A DNA stretch of 49,052 nucleotides from Pseudomonadota bacterium (GCA_021794595.1 JAJYQN010000004.1:1-49052); one strand, 5' to 3'; shown: positions 8,253 through 17,452, counted from the first letter of the stretch. Notes: generated by a model from the letters alone, not told the origin. Made by a program: numbers and translations.

Positions 8253-8678
8253 TTACAAATCGGACGTCTTGGCCAAAACCCGAGCTATCGCCCCAGGAAG
8301 GCGACGCGGGGCAAACGTTTGAGCATCAACACACACGAGATCGATCTCACCACAACACATTATCTCCTGACCGCGCCAACACGCCTGATAGAACGTCAGG
8401 CTCGCCCCCCGGATCGAGGTCGGCTCGGCGGTAATCGTCAAAAAGTCGTCCAGGCGCGCGGGCATGAGAAATTCGAGCGCCACCGAACGGACCGCGAATA
8501 AGACCTTGTCGCTCGCGGCAAGTTCATGGGGCCCGGTCAGTTGCGCCCGCAACCAATCGGTGCGGGCCCGCTCCATGAAACGCAAATAGTTCGCATAATA
8601 CACCACCCCCGCCGCGTCCGTGTCCTCATAATACACGCGCACCGCCACCGAGAATGCGTCGCCCGCGGCCCTAGTCAT
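8253..8678 (-). CDS. ybgC: Acyl-CoA thioesterase YbgC
   Basis: A 141-aa hot-dog-fold thioesterase of the 4HBT family, the usual first gene of tol-pal operons; it is thought to act on acyl-CoA or acyl-ACP in phospholipid metabolism. I choose ATG 8678 ([21 protein letters not shown]), which overlaps the ruvB stop by 8 nt; an upstream in-frame ATG would extend far into ruvB. The motif [20 protein letters not shown] contains the active-site Asp, and the following ERARTDWLR is typical. The length matches E. coli YbgC. Confidence 0.95.
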   Translation of the reverse strand: MTRAAGDAFSVAVRVYYEDTDAAGVVYYANYLRFMERARTDWLRAQLTGPHELAASDKVLFAVRSVALEFLMPARLDDFLTITAEPTSIRGASLTFYQACWRGQEIMCCGEIDLVCVDAQTFAPRRLPGAIARVLAKTSDL

Positions 8679-9714
8679 CGCCGAGCAGACCGTCTTGTCG
8701 ATGCAAGGACCCGTCGGGTACCGTGAGGCCAAACAGCTGGTAAGCGCGCGGCGTGGCCATGCGCCCCCGCGGCGTGCGCATGAGATAACCCTTTTGGATC
8801 AAAAACGGTTCGACGACATCCTCAAGGGTCCCGCGCTCCTCGCCGATCGCGGCCGCAAGGCTGTCTAGACCCACGGGCCCTCCTTGGAAGGTATCGGTCA
8901 CCGCCCACAAGAGCTTGCGGTCCAAGGTATCGAAGCCTTGGTCATCTACCTCTAACATACGCAAGGCCTCCTGCGCCACGGCCCCCGTCAACTGCCCCTG
9001 ATTACGCACCTCGGCAAAGTCTCGGGCGCGCTTTAACAGGCGATTGGCGATGCGCGGCGTGCCGCGCGCGCAAGACGCGATAGCGCGCACCCCCTCGTCC
9101 TCGACCGCCATTTTAAGAAGACCCGCGGAGCGCGCCACGATCTGGGCGAGATCCCCTGTCTCATAGAATTCCAAACGCTCGACGATCCCGAAGCGATCGC
9201 GCAAGGGCGAAGTCAAAAGCCCGGCCCGGGTGGTCGCCCCAATGAGGGTAAAGGGCGGCAAGCTCAATTTGATCGAACGGGCGGCCGGTCCTTCGCCGAT
9301 CAGGATATCGAGTTCGAAATCCTCCATGGCCGGATACAAGATCTCCTCGATAACCGGGCTCAAGCGGTGGATTTCGTCAATAAAAAGGACATCGTGCGCC
9401 TTTAAATTGGTCAAAAGGGCCGCCAAATCGCCCGGGCGCTCCAGGACCGGCCCCGAGGTCTGGCGCAAAGCCGCCCCCATCTCCTCGGCGATGATGTGGG
9501 CCAGCGTAGTTTTGCCAAGGCCGGGGGGTCCGAAAAGCAAGACATGGTCGAGCGACTCCTTACGGCCTCGAGCCGCCGCAAGGAAGATCTCGAGTTTCGC
9601 GCGTAACCGGGGCTGGCCTATGTAATCGGCGAGGCGCTGCGGCCGGAGACTCACCTCCTGAGCGCGCTCCTCGGGTGGTCCATCGCGCGCGACCAGCCGT
9701 TCGGTTTCGATCAT
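8671..9714 (-). CDS. ruvB: Holliday junction branch migration ATPase RuvB
   Basis: A 347-aa AAA+ motor that drives branch migration of RuvA-bound Holliday junctions. Visible motifs are the leading [20 protein letters not shown], Walker [17 protein letters not shown] (residues about 59-74), Walker [17 protein letters not shown], sensor 1 [12 protein letters not shown], the arginine finger in [15 protein letters not shown], and a C-terminal winged helix ending in [17 protein letters not shown]. The length is normal. The ATG overlaps the ruvA stop, giving the standard ruvC-ruvA-ruvB order. Confidence 0.98.
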   Translation of the reverse strand: MIETERLVARDGPPEERAQEVSLRPQRLADYIGQPRLRAKLEIFLAAARGRKESLDHVLLFGPPGLGKTTLAHIIAEEMGAALRQTSGPVLERPGDLAALLTNLKAHDVLFIDEIHRLSPVIEEILYPAMEDFELDILIGEGPAARSIKLSLPPFTLIGATTRAGLLTSPLRDRFGIVERLEFYETGDLAQIVARSAGLLKMAVEDEGVRAIASCARGTPRIANRLLKRARDFAEVRNQGQLTGAVAQEALRMLEVDDQGFDTLDRKLLWAVTDTFQGGPVGLDSLAAAIGEERGTLEDVVEPFLIQKGYLMRTPRGRMATPRAYQLFGLTVPDGSLHRQDGLLGDD

Positions 9715-10280
9715 CGCACCATACCCCTTAGGGCCTCACGAATAAGGGCCTCCCCGGATGCCGCCGTTCCCAGATCCTTCGCGGCGCGATCAACCGCGGC
9801 CTTCGCTTCCCGGTCATTATAGCCGAGCGTCAATAGGGCGCTGATCGCCTCCCCGCTTTGGCTCCTCGCCGCCGAACCACCTTCTGGCATCTTGCCGCGC
9901 AACTCGATCAAAAGCCGTTCCGCGGTCTTGCGGCCAACGCCGGGTGTGCGCGTTAAGCGCCCGACATCGCCGTCTTGTACACAGACCCACAACTCGGCGT
10001 CGCTGAGACTCGAGAGCAAGGCTAGGGCCACCCGCGGTCCGATACCATTCACCTTAAGGAGCAGCCGAAACCAAGCCCGGCGCTCGGGGGTCAGAAAACC
10101 ATAAAGCGAATGGGCGTCTTCGCGCACGACAAGATGGGTGTAGAGGGTCAGTTCGCCGCCGCTTGGCATCTCGGCAAACGTCGACAGCGGAAGCTCGATC
10201 TCATAGCCGACCCCTCGAACATCGAGGAGCAGTTGGGGGGGCGCGCTTTCAATGACCGCACCGCGCAGGTAACCGATCAT
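9711..10280 (-). CDS. ruvA: Holliday junction-binding protein RuvA
   Basis: A 189-aa protein; RuvA tetramers clamp the Holliday junction and load RuvB. I start at ATG 10280 ([12 protein letters not shown]), which overlaps the ruvC stop by ATGA; the longer frame from 10334 lies inside ruvC. The N-terminal OB fold includes [15 protein letters not shown]. The two helix-hairpin-helix motifs are near [17 protein letters not shown] and [19 protein letters not shown]. Domain III ([20 protein letters not shown]) contacts RuvB. Confidence 0.97.
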   Translation of the reverse strand: MIGYLRGAVIESAPPQLLLDVRGVGYEIELPLSTFAEMPSGGELTLYTHLVVREDAHSLYGFLTPERRAWFRLLLKVNGIGPRVALALLSSLSDAELWVCVQDGDVGRLTRTPGVGRKTAERLLIELRGKMPEGGSAARSQSGEAISALLTLGYNDREAKAAVDRAAKDLGTAASGEALIREALRGMVR

Positions 10281-10774
10281 GACGAAACCACGTGCCGGAG
10301 CGATTCCTGCCCCTGGCCATGGTGCATGTGACAAAGCGCACAGGCCAAAGCGTCGGCCGCATCCGCCGATGGCAGGGCAGATAAACCCAATAAGGCGCGC
10401 ATCATATGCTGAACCTGAGCCTTCGCGGCATGACCGACTCCCACCGAGGCCTTCTTAATCTGTAAAGCGGTGTACTCATGAACCGTCAGATGGGCGCGCG
10501 CCGCCGCGACCAGCGCGACACCCCGGGCTTGGCCCAACTTTAAAGCGCTGTCGGCGTTATGGGCAAAAAAGACCCGCTCCACAGCGCACACATCGGGCTG
10601 ATACGTGGCAATCACCTCGTCTACGCCATTAAAAATACGAAGAAGACGTTCGGGAATACTGCCCGAAATGGCGACGATTACCCCGCAGGCCACATAGACC
10701 GGTTGGCCCCCCTTGTCGTCTAGCACACCGAACCCGGTCCGTTGTGATCCCGGATCAATGCCGAGGATCCGCAT
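10277..10774 (-). CDS. ruvC: Holliday junction endonuclease RuvC
   Basis: A 165-aa RNase-H-fold resolvase that cuts Holliday junctions symmetrically. Acidic catalytic residues are visible in ILGIDPGSQRTGFGV (first Asp), CAVERVFFAHN (Glu) and the C-terminal LPSADAADALACALCH (two Asp). I take ATG 10774; a TTG codon directly before it is an alternative. It is the first ruv gene and lies 12 nt after yebC, the usual neighbour in gammaproteobacteria. Confidence 0.97.
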   Translation of the reverse strand: MRILGIDPGSQRTGFGVLDDKGGQPVYVACGVIVAISGSIPERLLRIFNGVDEVIATYQPDVCAVERVFFAHNADSALKLGQARGVALVAAARAHLTVHEYTALQIKKASVGVGHAAKAQVQHMMRALLGLSALPSADAADALACALCHMHHGQGQESLRHVVSS

Positions 10775-10786
10775 CAAAGGCCCGCC

Positions 10787-11518
10787 CTAGGCGGGCTCCT
10801 CCAAGAACGCGGCGTTCGTGTACACGGTTTGAACGTCATCCAGGTCCTCCAGGGCCTCTAACAACTTCATCACTCGTTCCGCTTCTTCGCCCTCGACCGG
10901 GACATCCGTGAGCGATCGGATAACCAGCTCCGCGGACTGCGGCCTTAAGCCGCGCTGCTCCAAGGAATCGCGCACGCTCATCAGTTTCTCGGGGGCAGTC
11001 ACGATTTCTACCCCCTGGCCGGGAACGGTCGCGATATCATCGGCCCCGGCCTCGAGCCCGGCCTCCAAAAGCGTATTCTCGTCGCCATCGGGAAAGATCA
11101 GAATACCGCGTTTCTCGAAAAGATAGGCGACCGATCCCTCGCTACCGAGATTACCGCCATGCTTACTGAACGCATGGCGAACCTCACCTGCGGTCCGATT
11201 ACGATTATCGGTCGTACAGGCCACGAGCACCGCCACCCCGCCGGGCGCGTAACCCTCGTATTGGATCTCCTCGTAGTGGGCCCCGTCCAATTCGCCGGTC
11301 CCGCGCTTGATCGCCCGCTCGATATTGTCCTTCGGCATGTTTTGCGCGAGCGCCTTGTCGATCACGAGGCGCAGGCGCGGGTTGTGAGCGACATCCCCGC
11401 CGCCTACCCGGGCCGCAATCGTGATTTCGCGGATATACTTCGTGAAAATCTTGCCGCGCTTGGCGTCCTGAACGCCCTTGCGAAAACGAATATTGGCCCA
11501 TTTGCTATGACCGGCCAT
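10787..11518 (-). CDS. yebC: YebC/PmpR-family transcriptional/translational regulator
   Basis: A 243-aa protein of the DUF28 family. The N-terminus MAGHSKWANIRFRKGVQDAKRGKIFTK is the family signature, followed by the acidic/basic stretch MPKDNIERAIKRGTGE. Members act as DNA-binding regulators or help ribosomes through difficult peptides; which applies here cannot be told from sequence. The length is typical. It lies just upstream of ruvC and 9 nt after the hydrolase gene, so it sits in the long minus-strand operon. Confidence 0.95.
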   Translation of the reverse strand: MAGHSKWANIRFRKGVQDAKRGKIFTKYIREITIAARVGGGDVAHNPRLRLVIDKALAQNMPKDNIERAIKRGTGELDGAHYEEIQYEGYAPGGVAVLVACTTDNRNRTAGEVRHAFSKHGGNLGSEGSVAYLFEKRGILIFPDGDENTLLEAGLEAGADDIATVPGQGVEIVTAPEKLMSVRDSLEQRGLRPQSAELVIRSLTDVPVEGEEAERVMKLLEALEDLDDVQTVYTNAAFLEEPA

Positions 11519-11527
11519 AAATTGTCC

Positions 11528-12151
11528 TCATAAGTCTCCCCACCGCCCCTCCATCAAATAGGCCGCGACCGCGCGCGCACTCAACGCCCGGGTCACGAGT
11601 CCGAGATGCGACACAGGCAACGCTACCGTATCGGCCGCACCCCGTAAACGGGCCTCCGCGGCACTCACCACCCCGTCATGAGGCCCTTCTTTGAGACCCC
11701 AAGCCGTAAGCCCCCACGATCGCCCGATGCCGGTCACGACCCCGAGGCGCACCGGGGCCGGTCGCCGTAGGCCTCGCAAAAGCTCGGGCGCGGCCGCTCC
11801 GAACAAGGGCCGAAGGCCTGGGCAGCGCCACAAGCGACGTACCAGTCGGCTCCCCCGAAAAGGGGCCCCAAGGGTCACGGCCCGGGTGTACGCATCCGGA
11901 TAACGGCTGCACACAGCCAGCACCAGTACTCCTCCTAAACTATAACCCACCACATAACGTGCCGCGCGCGCCGACAGATAGCCCGCCAAGTCTTCACAGG
12001 CCTTAGCGTGCGCTTGGCGCAGACTACGATACGGATAGAGGTGGACCCGAAAACCGGAGCGGGCCAAACGATAGGCTAAAAGCCATAAGGCCGGACGACC
12101 GAACCAGAGGCCTGGTACCAGCACAACCGCCTTTTTTTCACAGGAAACCAC
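11528..12151 (-). CDS. Alpha/beta hydrolase fold protein (putative esterase/lipase)
   Basis: A 207-aa protein with the alpha/beta-hydrolase layout: a first strand ending VLVPGLWFGRPALWLLAYRL (oxyanion-loop region), the nucleophile elbow YVVGYSLGGVLVLAV with a GYSLGG motif (Ser about residue 71), an Asp in GPHDGVVSAAEA, and a late His in LPVSHLGLVTRAL. Together these give a plausible Ser-Asp-His triad. The substrate is unknown. No signal peptide is visible, so it is probably cytoplasmic. It overlaps nudB by 14 nt within the aspS-ruvB operon. The protein is short for the family and lacks an evident lid domain. Confidence 0.8.
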   Translation of the reverse strand: MVSCEKKAVVLVPGLWFGRPALWLLAYRLARSGFRVHLYPYRSLRQAHAKACEDLAGYLSARAARYVVGYSLGGVLVLAVCSRYPDAYTRAVTLGAPFRGSRLVRRLWRCPGLRPLFGAAAPELLRGLRRPAPVRLGVVTGIGRSWGLTAWGLKEGPHDGVVSAAEARLRGAADTVALPVSHLGLVTRALSARAVAAYLMEGRWGDL

Positions 12152-12587
12152 GCGCCCGACCGAGAGTCGCCAGGGCCCAGCGGTTGCTGGCCGAAGTCAC
12201 CCGGGATACGGCGTCCGGCCACGCCACCCATTCATAGTCTTCGTGCTCACGGGGATGCAAAACAACCGGCACGCGGGCATCGAGCTCCACAGAAAAGATA
12301 TGCTCGGTATTGCGCATCGTCCCCGGCTCATACTTATAACGCCATTCGGGATAAATCTCGTACTGGTGGCTCATCTCCCAATCCCGCCAACCGCGCTCGG
12401 CTATGATCCCGGTCTCTTCCGCCAACTCGCGCCTCGCCACCGCCCAGAGATCCTCCTCATGCCACTCGAGGCTCCCCGTCACCGATTGCCAGAAGGCCGG
12501 GTGATCGCTACGACGCAAGAGCAAAACCTCGCCTGGCGTCGTAAAAATCAAGACGAGAACGGATTCCGGACGCTTGAAAGGGGGCAC
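12138..12587 (-). CDS. nudB: Dihydroneopterin triphosphate diphosphatase NudB (Nudix)
   Basis: A 149-aa Nudix hydrolase that removes pyrophosphate from dihydroneopterin triphosphate in folate synthesis. The Nudix box reads G-SLEWH-E-EDLWAVA-REL-AEETGI at about residues 38-60, matching GX5EX7REUXEEXGU. The conserved position directly downstream of aspS supports nudB over other Nudix enzymes, as does the C-terminal EHEDYEWVAWPDAV. It overlaps the hydrolase gene and follows aspS by 16 nt. Confidence 0.93.
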   Translation of the reverse strand: MPPFKRPESVLVLIFTTPGEVLLLRRSDHPAFWQSVTGSLEWHEEDLWAVARRELAEETGIIAERGWRDWEMSHQYEIYPEWRYKYEPGTMRNTEHIFSVELDARVPVVLHPREHEDYEWVAWPDAVSRVTSASNRWALATLGRARGFL

Positions 12588-12603
12588 GGGGGATCTGCCA
12601 TGG

Positions 12604-14373
12604 TTAGACCTTGGGAACGTCGACCCGTAAATGGAGTTCCGCCAATTGATGGGGCGAAACCACCGAAGGGGCCTCGGTCAAAGGACAGGTGGCCTTTTGG
12701 GTCTTCGGAAAGGCGATCACATCGCGTATCGAGTCGGTACCCGCCAACAAGGCCGTGAGACGATCGATCCCGAAGGCAAGGCCGCCGTGGGGAGGCGCCC
12801 CAAAACGCAAGGCGTCGAGTAAAAACCCGAACTTCTCACGGGCTTCGGCCTCCTGAATGCCAAGTAGCGCAAAGATCCGCTCTTGCATTGGGCGATTATG
12901 AATACGGATAGAGCCCCCGCCGACCTCGGTGCCATTTAACACGAGATCGTAAGCCTGGGCCCGAACCGCGCCCGGATCGGTCGCGAGGCGCTCCCAATCT
13001 TCGCTCTTGGGTGCTGTGAACGGATGGTGGACCGCCTGAAACCGCCGGCTGGCCTCATCATATTCCAGCAACGGAAAATCGACGACCCAGGTCAAGCGCC
13101 AACCATCGGCCAAAAGGCCGCGATCTATCCCGAGACGAACCCGAAGCGCGCCCATGGCATCGTTCACGATCTGGGCCCGGTCGGCGCCAAAGAACAGAAG
13201 ATCGCCCGCCGCGGCGCCACTGCGTGCCACGATCTCCTGCACCACGGGTCCGGGAAGAAACTTAAGAATAGGTGACTGAAGCCCGCCTTCGCTGCTCGGA
13301 TCATTGACCTTGATGTAAGCCAAGCCCTTGGCCCCAAAACCGGCAACATAAGTCGTGTAATCGTCTATGGCCTTACGCGAAAGATCGGCGCCCCCGGGTA
13401 CGCGCAGCACCACGACCCGCCCCTTGGGATCCTGAGCCGGTGCCGAGAACACCTGAAACACCACGTCCCGTACCAGGTCCGAGATATCAACGAACTCCAG
13501 GGGATTGCGCAAATCCGGCTTATCGCTGCCGAAGCGACACATGGCGTCCGCGTACGTGAGGCGCGGCAAGGGTAAGGGGAGATCGACCCCAATCGCGGCG
13601 CGGAAGACCGCCTGCACCAGGGTCTCCGCCAGTGACAGAATGGCCTCTTGGTCTAAAAACGAGGTCTCGATATCCAACTGCGTGAATTCCGGCTGACGGT
13701 CCGCGCGCAAATCCTCGTCCCGGAAACAGCGCGTGACTTGGTAATAACGCTCAAATCCCGCCACCATCAACATCTGTTTAAAAAGCTGCGGCGACTGAGG
13801 GAGAGCGAAGAACTCGCCGGCTTGAGTCCGACTGGGAACGAGATAGTCGCGCGCGCCCTCGGGGGTCGAGCGGGTCAAGATCGGGGTCTCGATCTCGGTA
13901 AATTCCTGATCTTCGAGAAAACGCCGCGCGGCCCGAATCAGGCGATGGCGCAATAAAAAGTTGTCCCGCATCTGCGGACGACGCAAATCGAGATAGCGAT
14001 ACTTGAGGCGGACCGCCTCGCCCACACCCGGCTCGTCCAGCTGAAAAGGCAGGATGTCCGAATGGTTCAGTATCACGATGTCGGTCGCCTCCAGCTCGAA
14101 GGCCCCCGTGGGCAAGGCCTCGTTCTCAGTCCCCGGTGGCCGGGGGCGCAAGACCCCGGTGACCGCAAGCACGTACTCGCTTCGCACCTCTTCGGCGCGC
14201 GCAAAGGTCCCCTCGCGCACCGGATCGCATACGATCTGGATAATCCCGGTACGGTCGCGCAGATCGATAAACAAAATGCCGCCGTGATCCCGGCGCCGCT
14301 GGGCCCACCCACATACGGTGACCTGCGCGCCAGTCCCCAGCGCGGCCAATTCTCGAGTTAAATGTGTACGCAT
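12604..14373 (-). CDS. aspS: Aspartyl-tRNA synthetase
   Basis: A 589-aa class II synthetase of the bacterial type. The N-terminal OB-fold anticodon-binding domain includes VTVCGWAQRRRDHGGILFIDLRD. Motif 2 is in YYQVTRCFRDEDLRADRQPEFTQLDIETSF, the GAD insertion lies around residues 280-420, and motif 3 is in GGLAFGIDRLTALLAG. The length fits bacterial AspRS. Whether it is discriminating (Asp only) or charges tRNA-Asn too depends on the gatCAB/asnS content of the genome, which is not visible here. Confidence 0.98.
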   Translation of the reverse strand: MRTHLTRELAALGTGAQVTVCGWAQRRRDHGGILFIDLRDRTGIIQIVCDPVREGTFARAEEVRSEYVLAVTGVLRPRPPGTENEALPTGAFELEATDIVILNHSDILPFQLDEPGVGEAVRLKYRYLDLRRPQMRDNFLLRHRLIRAARRFLEDQEFTEIETPILTRSTPEGARDYLVPSRTQAGEFFALPQSPQLFKQMLMVAGFERYYQVTRCFRDEDLRADRQPEFTQLDIETSFLDQEAILSLAETLVQAVFRAAIGVDLPLPLPRLTYADAMCRFGSDKPDLRNPLEFVDISDLVRDVVFQVFSAPAQDPKGRVVVLRVPGGADLSRKAIDDYTTYVAGFGAKGLAYIKVNDPSSEGGLQSPILKFLPGPVVQEIVARSGAAAGDLLFFGADRAQIVNDAMGALRVRLGIDRGLLADGWRLTWVVDFPLLEYDEASRRFQAVHHPFTAPKSEDWERLATDPGAVRAQAYDLVLNGTEVGGGSIRIHNRPMQERIFALLGIQEAEAREKFGFLLDALRFGAPPHGGLAFGIDRLTALLAGTDSIRDVIAFPKTQKATCPLTEAPSVVSPHQLAELHLRVDVPKV

Positions 14374-14380
14374 AGCTCCC

Positions 14381-15022
14381 CTAGGCCGTGGCCCGATGAG
14401 GAGCCGTTTGGGCGTCCTTCCTCGGCAGACCGGGCACGACCATACCCATGGACAAGATCATCCGCAAGCCCTCGTCAACGGTGATCGCAAGCTCGATGAC
14501 ATCTTTACGCGGAATCATGAGAAAAAACCCGGATGTGGGATTGGGGGTCGTCGGGACAAACACGTTCACCAAGTCCTCGCCGAGCGCAGTCACGGCCTCC
14601 GGCAGCCCCTCTCCTGTAAGAAATGCCAGGGTCCAGCTCTGAGGGTGAGGATAGGGGACCAGAACCACCTTACGAAACGAGTTGCCGGACCCCGACATTA
14701 GGGTTTCGAGGAGCTGCTTCACGCCCGAATAGAGGGACCGCACCAAGGGGATGCGCCCCAATACCGACTCCCCGAAACCCACGAGGCGCTGGCCGACAAG
14801 ATTGGCGGCGATCATGCCGGTCACCAAAACCACGATCACCACCAGCACCACGCCGAGACCCGGGATATCGTGGCCCAGCCAGTGTTCGGGTTGAGCGCTC
14901 GGCGGCAAAACCAACAAAATGCCGTCCGTGAAGGCGACCAGCGCCTGGATCACCACCACCGTCACCCCAAGCGGCACCCAAACCAAGAGGCCCGCCGTGA
15001 GATAGCGCCGGAATCGGCTCAT
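14381..15022 (-). CDS. DUF502 family membrane protein
   Basis: A 213-aa membrane protein of the DUF502 family, whose role is not established. Membrane helices are at about residues 8-33 (YLTAGLLVWVPLGVTVVVIQALVAF) and 53-78 (IPGLGVVLVVIVVLVTGMIAANLVG). The conserved soluble part contains IPLVRSLYSGVKQLLETLMSG, VVLVPYPHPQSWTLAFLTGE and VNVFVPTTPNPTSGFFLMIPRKDVIEL, all typical of the family. Its position between the FmdB-like gene and aspS is the common arrangement in gammaproteobacteria. Confidence 0.92.
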   Translation of the reverse strand: MSRFRRYLTAGLLVWVPLGVTVVVIQALVAFTDGILLVLPPSAQPEHWLGHDIPGLGVVLVVIVVLVTGMIAANLVGQRLVGFGESVLGRIPLVRSLYSGVKQLLETLMSGSGNSFRKVVLVPYPHPQSWTLAFLTGEGLPEAVTALGEDLVNVFVPTTPNPTSGFFLMIPRKDVIELAITVDEGLRMILSMGMVVPGLPRKDAQTAPHRATA

Positions 15023-15304
15023 CTAGTGGCAGCCGCACGTACCAGCGGCACACGCGGCGACCGGGGTTCCGCTCCCCTCCGAGCCCTTATCCTCGGTCTT
15101 CGGCTTATCCTCGGTCTTCTTATCCTTGCCACGAAAATCCGTCGCATACCAGCCCGAGCCCTTCAACTGGAAGCCGGCTGCCGAAATCCGCTTCTTGAGG
15201 GCTGGCTGTTTGCAGGCCGGACAGTCTTTCAGCACCTCGCCCATCTTCTGCATGACCTCGACTTCGTGGCCACAGGATTCACATACGTATTCATAGATTG
15301 GCAT
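15023..15304 (-). CDS. FmdB-family zinc ribbon protein
   Basis: A 93-aa protein with the N-terminal zinc ribbon MPIYEYVCESCGHEVEVMQKM and a second Cys pair in KDCPACKQPALKKRISAAGF, a CxxC...CxxC arrangement. Family members are putative regulatory or metal-binding proteins of unsettled function. The remaining half is a Lys/Glu/Asp-rich tail that ends with a Cys/His cluster (AACAAGTCGCH), which could bind another metal. It is the first gene of the minus-strand operon into DUF502 and aspS, with its stop abutting the next start. Confidence 0.9.
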   Translation of the reverse strand: MPIYEYVCESCGHEVEVMQKMGEVLKDCPACKQPALKKRISAAGFQLKGSGWYATDFRGKDKKTEDKPKTEDKGSEGSGTPVAACAAGTCGCH

Positions 15305-15375
15305 AGCAAACCTCTTAAAAACGCGTCATTCCCGGTGCCCAAAATGGGGACGAGTGAGAAAAAAGCAACAGCGCC

Positions 15376-15404
15376 AGTATAGCGGAAAGCGAGAACCGCC
15401 TCTA
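15376..15404 (-). promoter_or_regulatory. Possible promoter of the fmdB-DUF502-aspS operon
   Basis: On the minus strand, TATACT at 15381-15376 in a CCGCTATACTGGCGC context is a good -10 hexamer about 70 nt upstream of the first gene. At 17-nt spacing the -35 position reads TAGAGG, a poor match, so the promoter call rests on the -10 element and on location. Confidence 0.4.
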
Positions 15405-15491
15405 TCTCGGCAGAAATTGCAGCAAAACTGTTTCCCTCTCGGTTTTTTATGCTAAGTTAATTCTCGTTGTTCTCAACCTTATAGGATAACC

Positions 15492-15830
15492 ATGGCAACG
15501 AAAAACAAGGCCCCCAGCAAAAAGGCGGCAAAGAAACCGATGTCGAAGTCAGAGCTTTTGTCACACTTGGCGGACAAAACAAACCTGAAGCGCAAAGAGG
15601 TGAGTGCGGTATTTGACGAACTCGCCACCGTGATAAAGCGCGATATTAAGGGCGGCCCGGGGGCATTTAACCTCGCCGGTCTCATGAAGATCAAAGTCGT
15701 GCGTAAACCCGCGACGCGCGCCCGCAAAGGCATCAACCCGTTCACCAAAGAAGAGATGGTGTTCAAGGCCAAGCCGGCCCGCAACGTCATCAAGATCCAG
15801 CCACTTAAGACATTAAAAGAAATATTCTAG
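15492..15830 (+). CDS. HU/IHF-family DNA-binding protein
   Basis: A 112-aa nucleoid protein with a Lys-rich N-terminal extension (MATKNKAPSKKAAKKPMSKS) followed by the HU fold: LLSHLADKTNLKRKEVSAVFDEL, then GPGAFNLAGLMKIKVVRKPATRARKGINP, which includes the DNA-bending beta-arm, and KAKPARNVIKIQPLKTLK. HU proteins bend and compact DNA. The extension makes it longer than the roughly 90-aa canonical HU. It is transcribed alone, with a strong terminator after it, and diverges from the fmdB operon. Confidence 0.92.
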   Translation: MATKNKAPSKKAAKKPMSKSELLSHLADKTNLKRKEVSAVFDELATVIKRDIKGGPGAFNLAGLMKIKVVRKPATRARKGINPFTKEEMVFKAKPARNVIKIQPLKTLKEIF

Positions 15831-15835
15831 AACGC

Positions 15836-15866
15836 AAAAGGGCGGCCCTTCGGTCGCCCTTTCTTT
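15836..15866 (+). terminator. Rho-independent terminator of the HU-like gene
   Basis: A GC-rich hairpin, AAAGGGCGGCC / GGTCGCCCTTT with a CTTC loop, ends in a T-rich run (TTTCTTTCCC) 6 nt after the stop codon. It stands between the HU-like gene and the convergent ORF at 15980-16396. Confidence 0.85.
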
Positions 15867-15979
15867 CCCTCCCGGCCCATTCCCTAAATCATCGACCCGA
15901 CGAACGGCGCCCCATCCCCAAAAACACGCAGACGGACGGCCCGCTTTTGGGTCCAGCACCCTTACCGCGCCACACGTTC

Positions 15980-16396
15980 CTAACGCGGCACGGCACTTCC
16001 TTGTCCTTCCTCTCCCCCCAGCCGGTCCCGCGTGACATCAACCTCGACTGTGACCGTCTGTACATGCTGCAAGGTGCGCGATACGAAGCGAACCGCGGCA
16101 CTCAAGTCCTTCCAGGAGCGCGGCTTACCGTTACGATTCAAGAGTACCGCCCCCTGCGCCGTTCCCTGCGGTTCGATCAACATACGGTACCAGATTCCAC
16201 CGCGCTGGCGTACCGGCACTAGGCGAACGGATATGGGTATCTTGCTCTTGCCGAGCCAAATGAGATCGGAGTGTTGTGTGGTAAGCATTACGAAGAAACA
16301 CCTCTCCTCGAGTGTGGGGACAACCGTAGCTCCGTTTTGCCACACAATTCGCGCGTTTTCCATGCTGCTTTGCGACTTTCGGGACTTGGCTGACAT
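15980..16396 (-). CDS. Hypothetical protein
   Basis: A 138-aa protein I do not recognise. It starts MSAKSRKSQSSMENARIVWQ, with a GAGGG just upstream at short spacing; the Met at residue 12 is an alternative start. The middle alternates hydrophobic and polar residues (DLIWLGKSKIPISVRLVPV, then GGIWYRMLIEPQG) as in a small beta-rich domain. A C-terminal helix and strand follow (WKDLSAAVRFVSRTLQHVQTVTVEV) before a charged tail. There is no signal peptide, membrane helix or cysteine cluster. It stands alone, convergent with the HU-like gene and divergent from the fructosamine-kinase gene. Confidence 0.55.
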   Translation of the reverse strand: MSAKSRKSQSSMENARIVWQNGATVVPTLEERCFFVMLTTQHSDLIWLGKSKIPISVRLVPVRQRGGIWYRMLIEPQGTAQGAVLLNRNGKPRSWKDLSAAVRFVSRTLQHVQTVTVEVDVTRDRLGGEEGQGSAVPR

Positions 16397-16433
16397 ACCC
16401 TCATTATTTGGTACGCAAAACCCGACAACTTGG

Positions 16434-16439
16434 TATAAT
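16434..16439 (+). promoter_or_regulatory. Extended -10 promoter element for the fructosamine-kinase-family gene
   Basis: TATAAT is preceded by TGG, giving the TGnTATAAT extended -10 form, which tolerates a weak -35. It would start transcription about 120 nt before the ATG at 16568, where AGGAG provides the ribosome binding site. Confidence 0.5.
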
Positions 16440-16567
16440 GGCTGAGCTAGGCGTCACAGGAAGGGATAAGCAACGATTTTTTTGAGATGCGGACTACCAG
16501 GTTGAATATCAAGCCTGAACCAGTAGGATAGGGTGACGCAGTCCCGCCGTGGAGCTAGGAGTCAGTA

Positions 16568-17452
16568 ATGCCGAACTGGGTACCCATCGCCCAACAGATC
16601 TCGCAGGTCACGGGAAGGCCGTTTATCGCGCGCACGGCCCACGATCTGCCAGCACCCGGCATCAATAGCGCCACCATCCTCGGCGACGATCAAGAATCGT
16701 ATTTCGTCAAATACAACGAGCCCGGCTATCTAGAGATGTTTCGCGCAGAGGCCCTAGGGCTTCACGAGATCGCCAACACCCTCACCGTGCTCGTAACCCA
16801 GCCCGTGTGTTGGGGTATGACAGAAGAGATCTCCTACCTCGTCCTGAACTACCTGGAGCTTAAGCCTCGCACCGAGACTCAGGACATCGAACTGGGGCGT
16901 ACGCTGGCCGCCTTGCATGGGCGGCGCTCGCCGTATTTCGGCTGGTATCGCGACAACACCATCGGCACGACCGTGCAGAAAAATGCGCCCCATTCAGATT
17001 GGGCGACATTCTTTCGCGACCAGCGCCTCCTTTTTCAGCTGCAACTCGCAGACGAGAACGGCTACCAGGGCCGGATCCAGGAACTCGGGCACCGCGTAGC
17101 GGATCTCATTCCCTGCCTTTTTAGCGACTACGCGCCAACGCCCAGCCTGCTGCACGGCGACCTGTGGGCTGGCAACTGCGCGGCCTACGGGGGACGGCCC
17201 ATTCTCTTTGACCCGGCCGTGTATTATGGGGACCGCGAGGCCGACCTCGCCATGACCGAGCTCTTCGGGGGGTTTTCGCCGGCTTTTTATGCCGCCTACC
17301 AGGAAGCCGCACCGCTCGAGGCCGGATATCCGGTACGCAAAACGCTCTACAATCTGTACCATGTGTTAAACCACCTGAACCTCGCGGGGGGTAGCTACCT
17401 CGGCCAAGCAGAACGTATGATGATGTCGCTATTAGCCGAAATCGAAGCCTAA
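16568..17452 (+). CDS. Fructosamine kinase family protein (ketosamine-3-kinase-like)
   Basis: A 294-aa aminoglycoside-phosphotransferase-fold kinase of the fructosamine/ketosamine kinase family, which phosphorylates sugars attached to protein amines so that the adduct falls off. Visible elements are SYFVKYNE (ATP-lysine strand), FRAEALGLHEIA, the catalytic loop SLLHGDLWAGNCAAYGGRPILFDPAVYYGDREADLAM with HGDLWxxN and DPAxYYGDREADLA, and NLYHVLNHLNLAGGSYL near the end. These catalytic-loop motifs are diagnostic. It starts at ATG 16568, 6 nt after AGGAG. It may act with the downstream CBS-domain gene, but nothing proves a link. Confidence 0.93.
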   Translation: MPNWVPIAQQISQVTGRPFIARTAHDLPAPGINSATILGDDQESYFVKYNEPGYLEMFRAEALGLHEIANTLTVLVTQPVCWGMTEEISYLVLNYLELKPRTETQDIELGRTLAALHGRRSPYFGWYRDNTIGTTVQKNAPHSDWATFFRDQRLLFQLQLADENGYQGRIQELGHRVADLIPCLFSDYAPTPSLLHGDLWAGNCAAYGGRPILFDPAVYYGDREADLAMTELFGGFSPAFYAAYQEAAPLEAGYPVRKTLYNLYHVLNHLNLAGGSYLGQAERMMMSLLAEIEA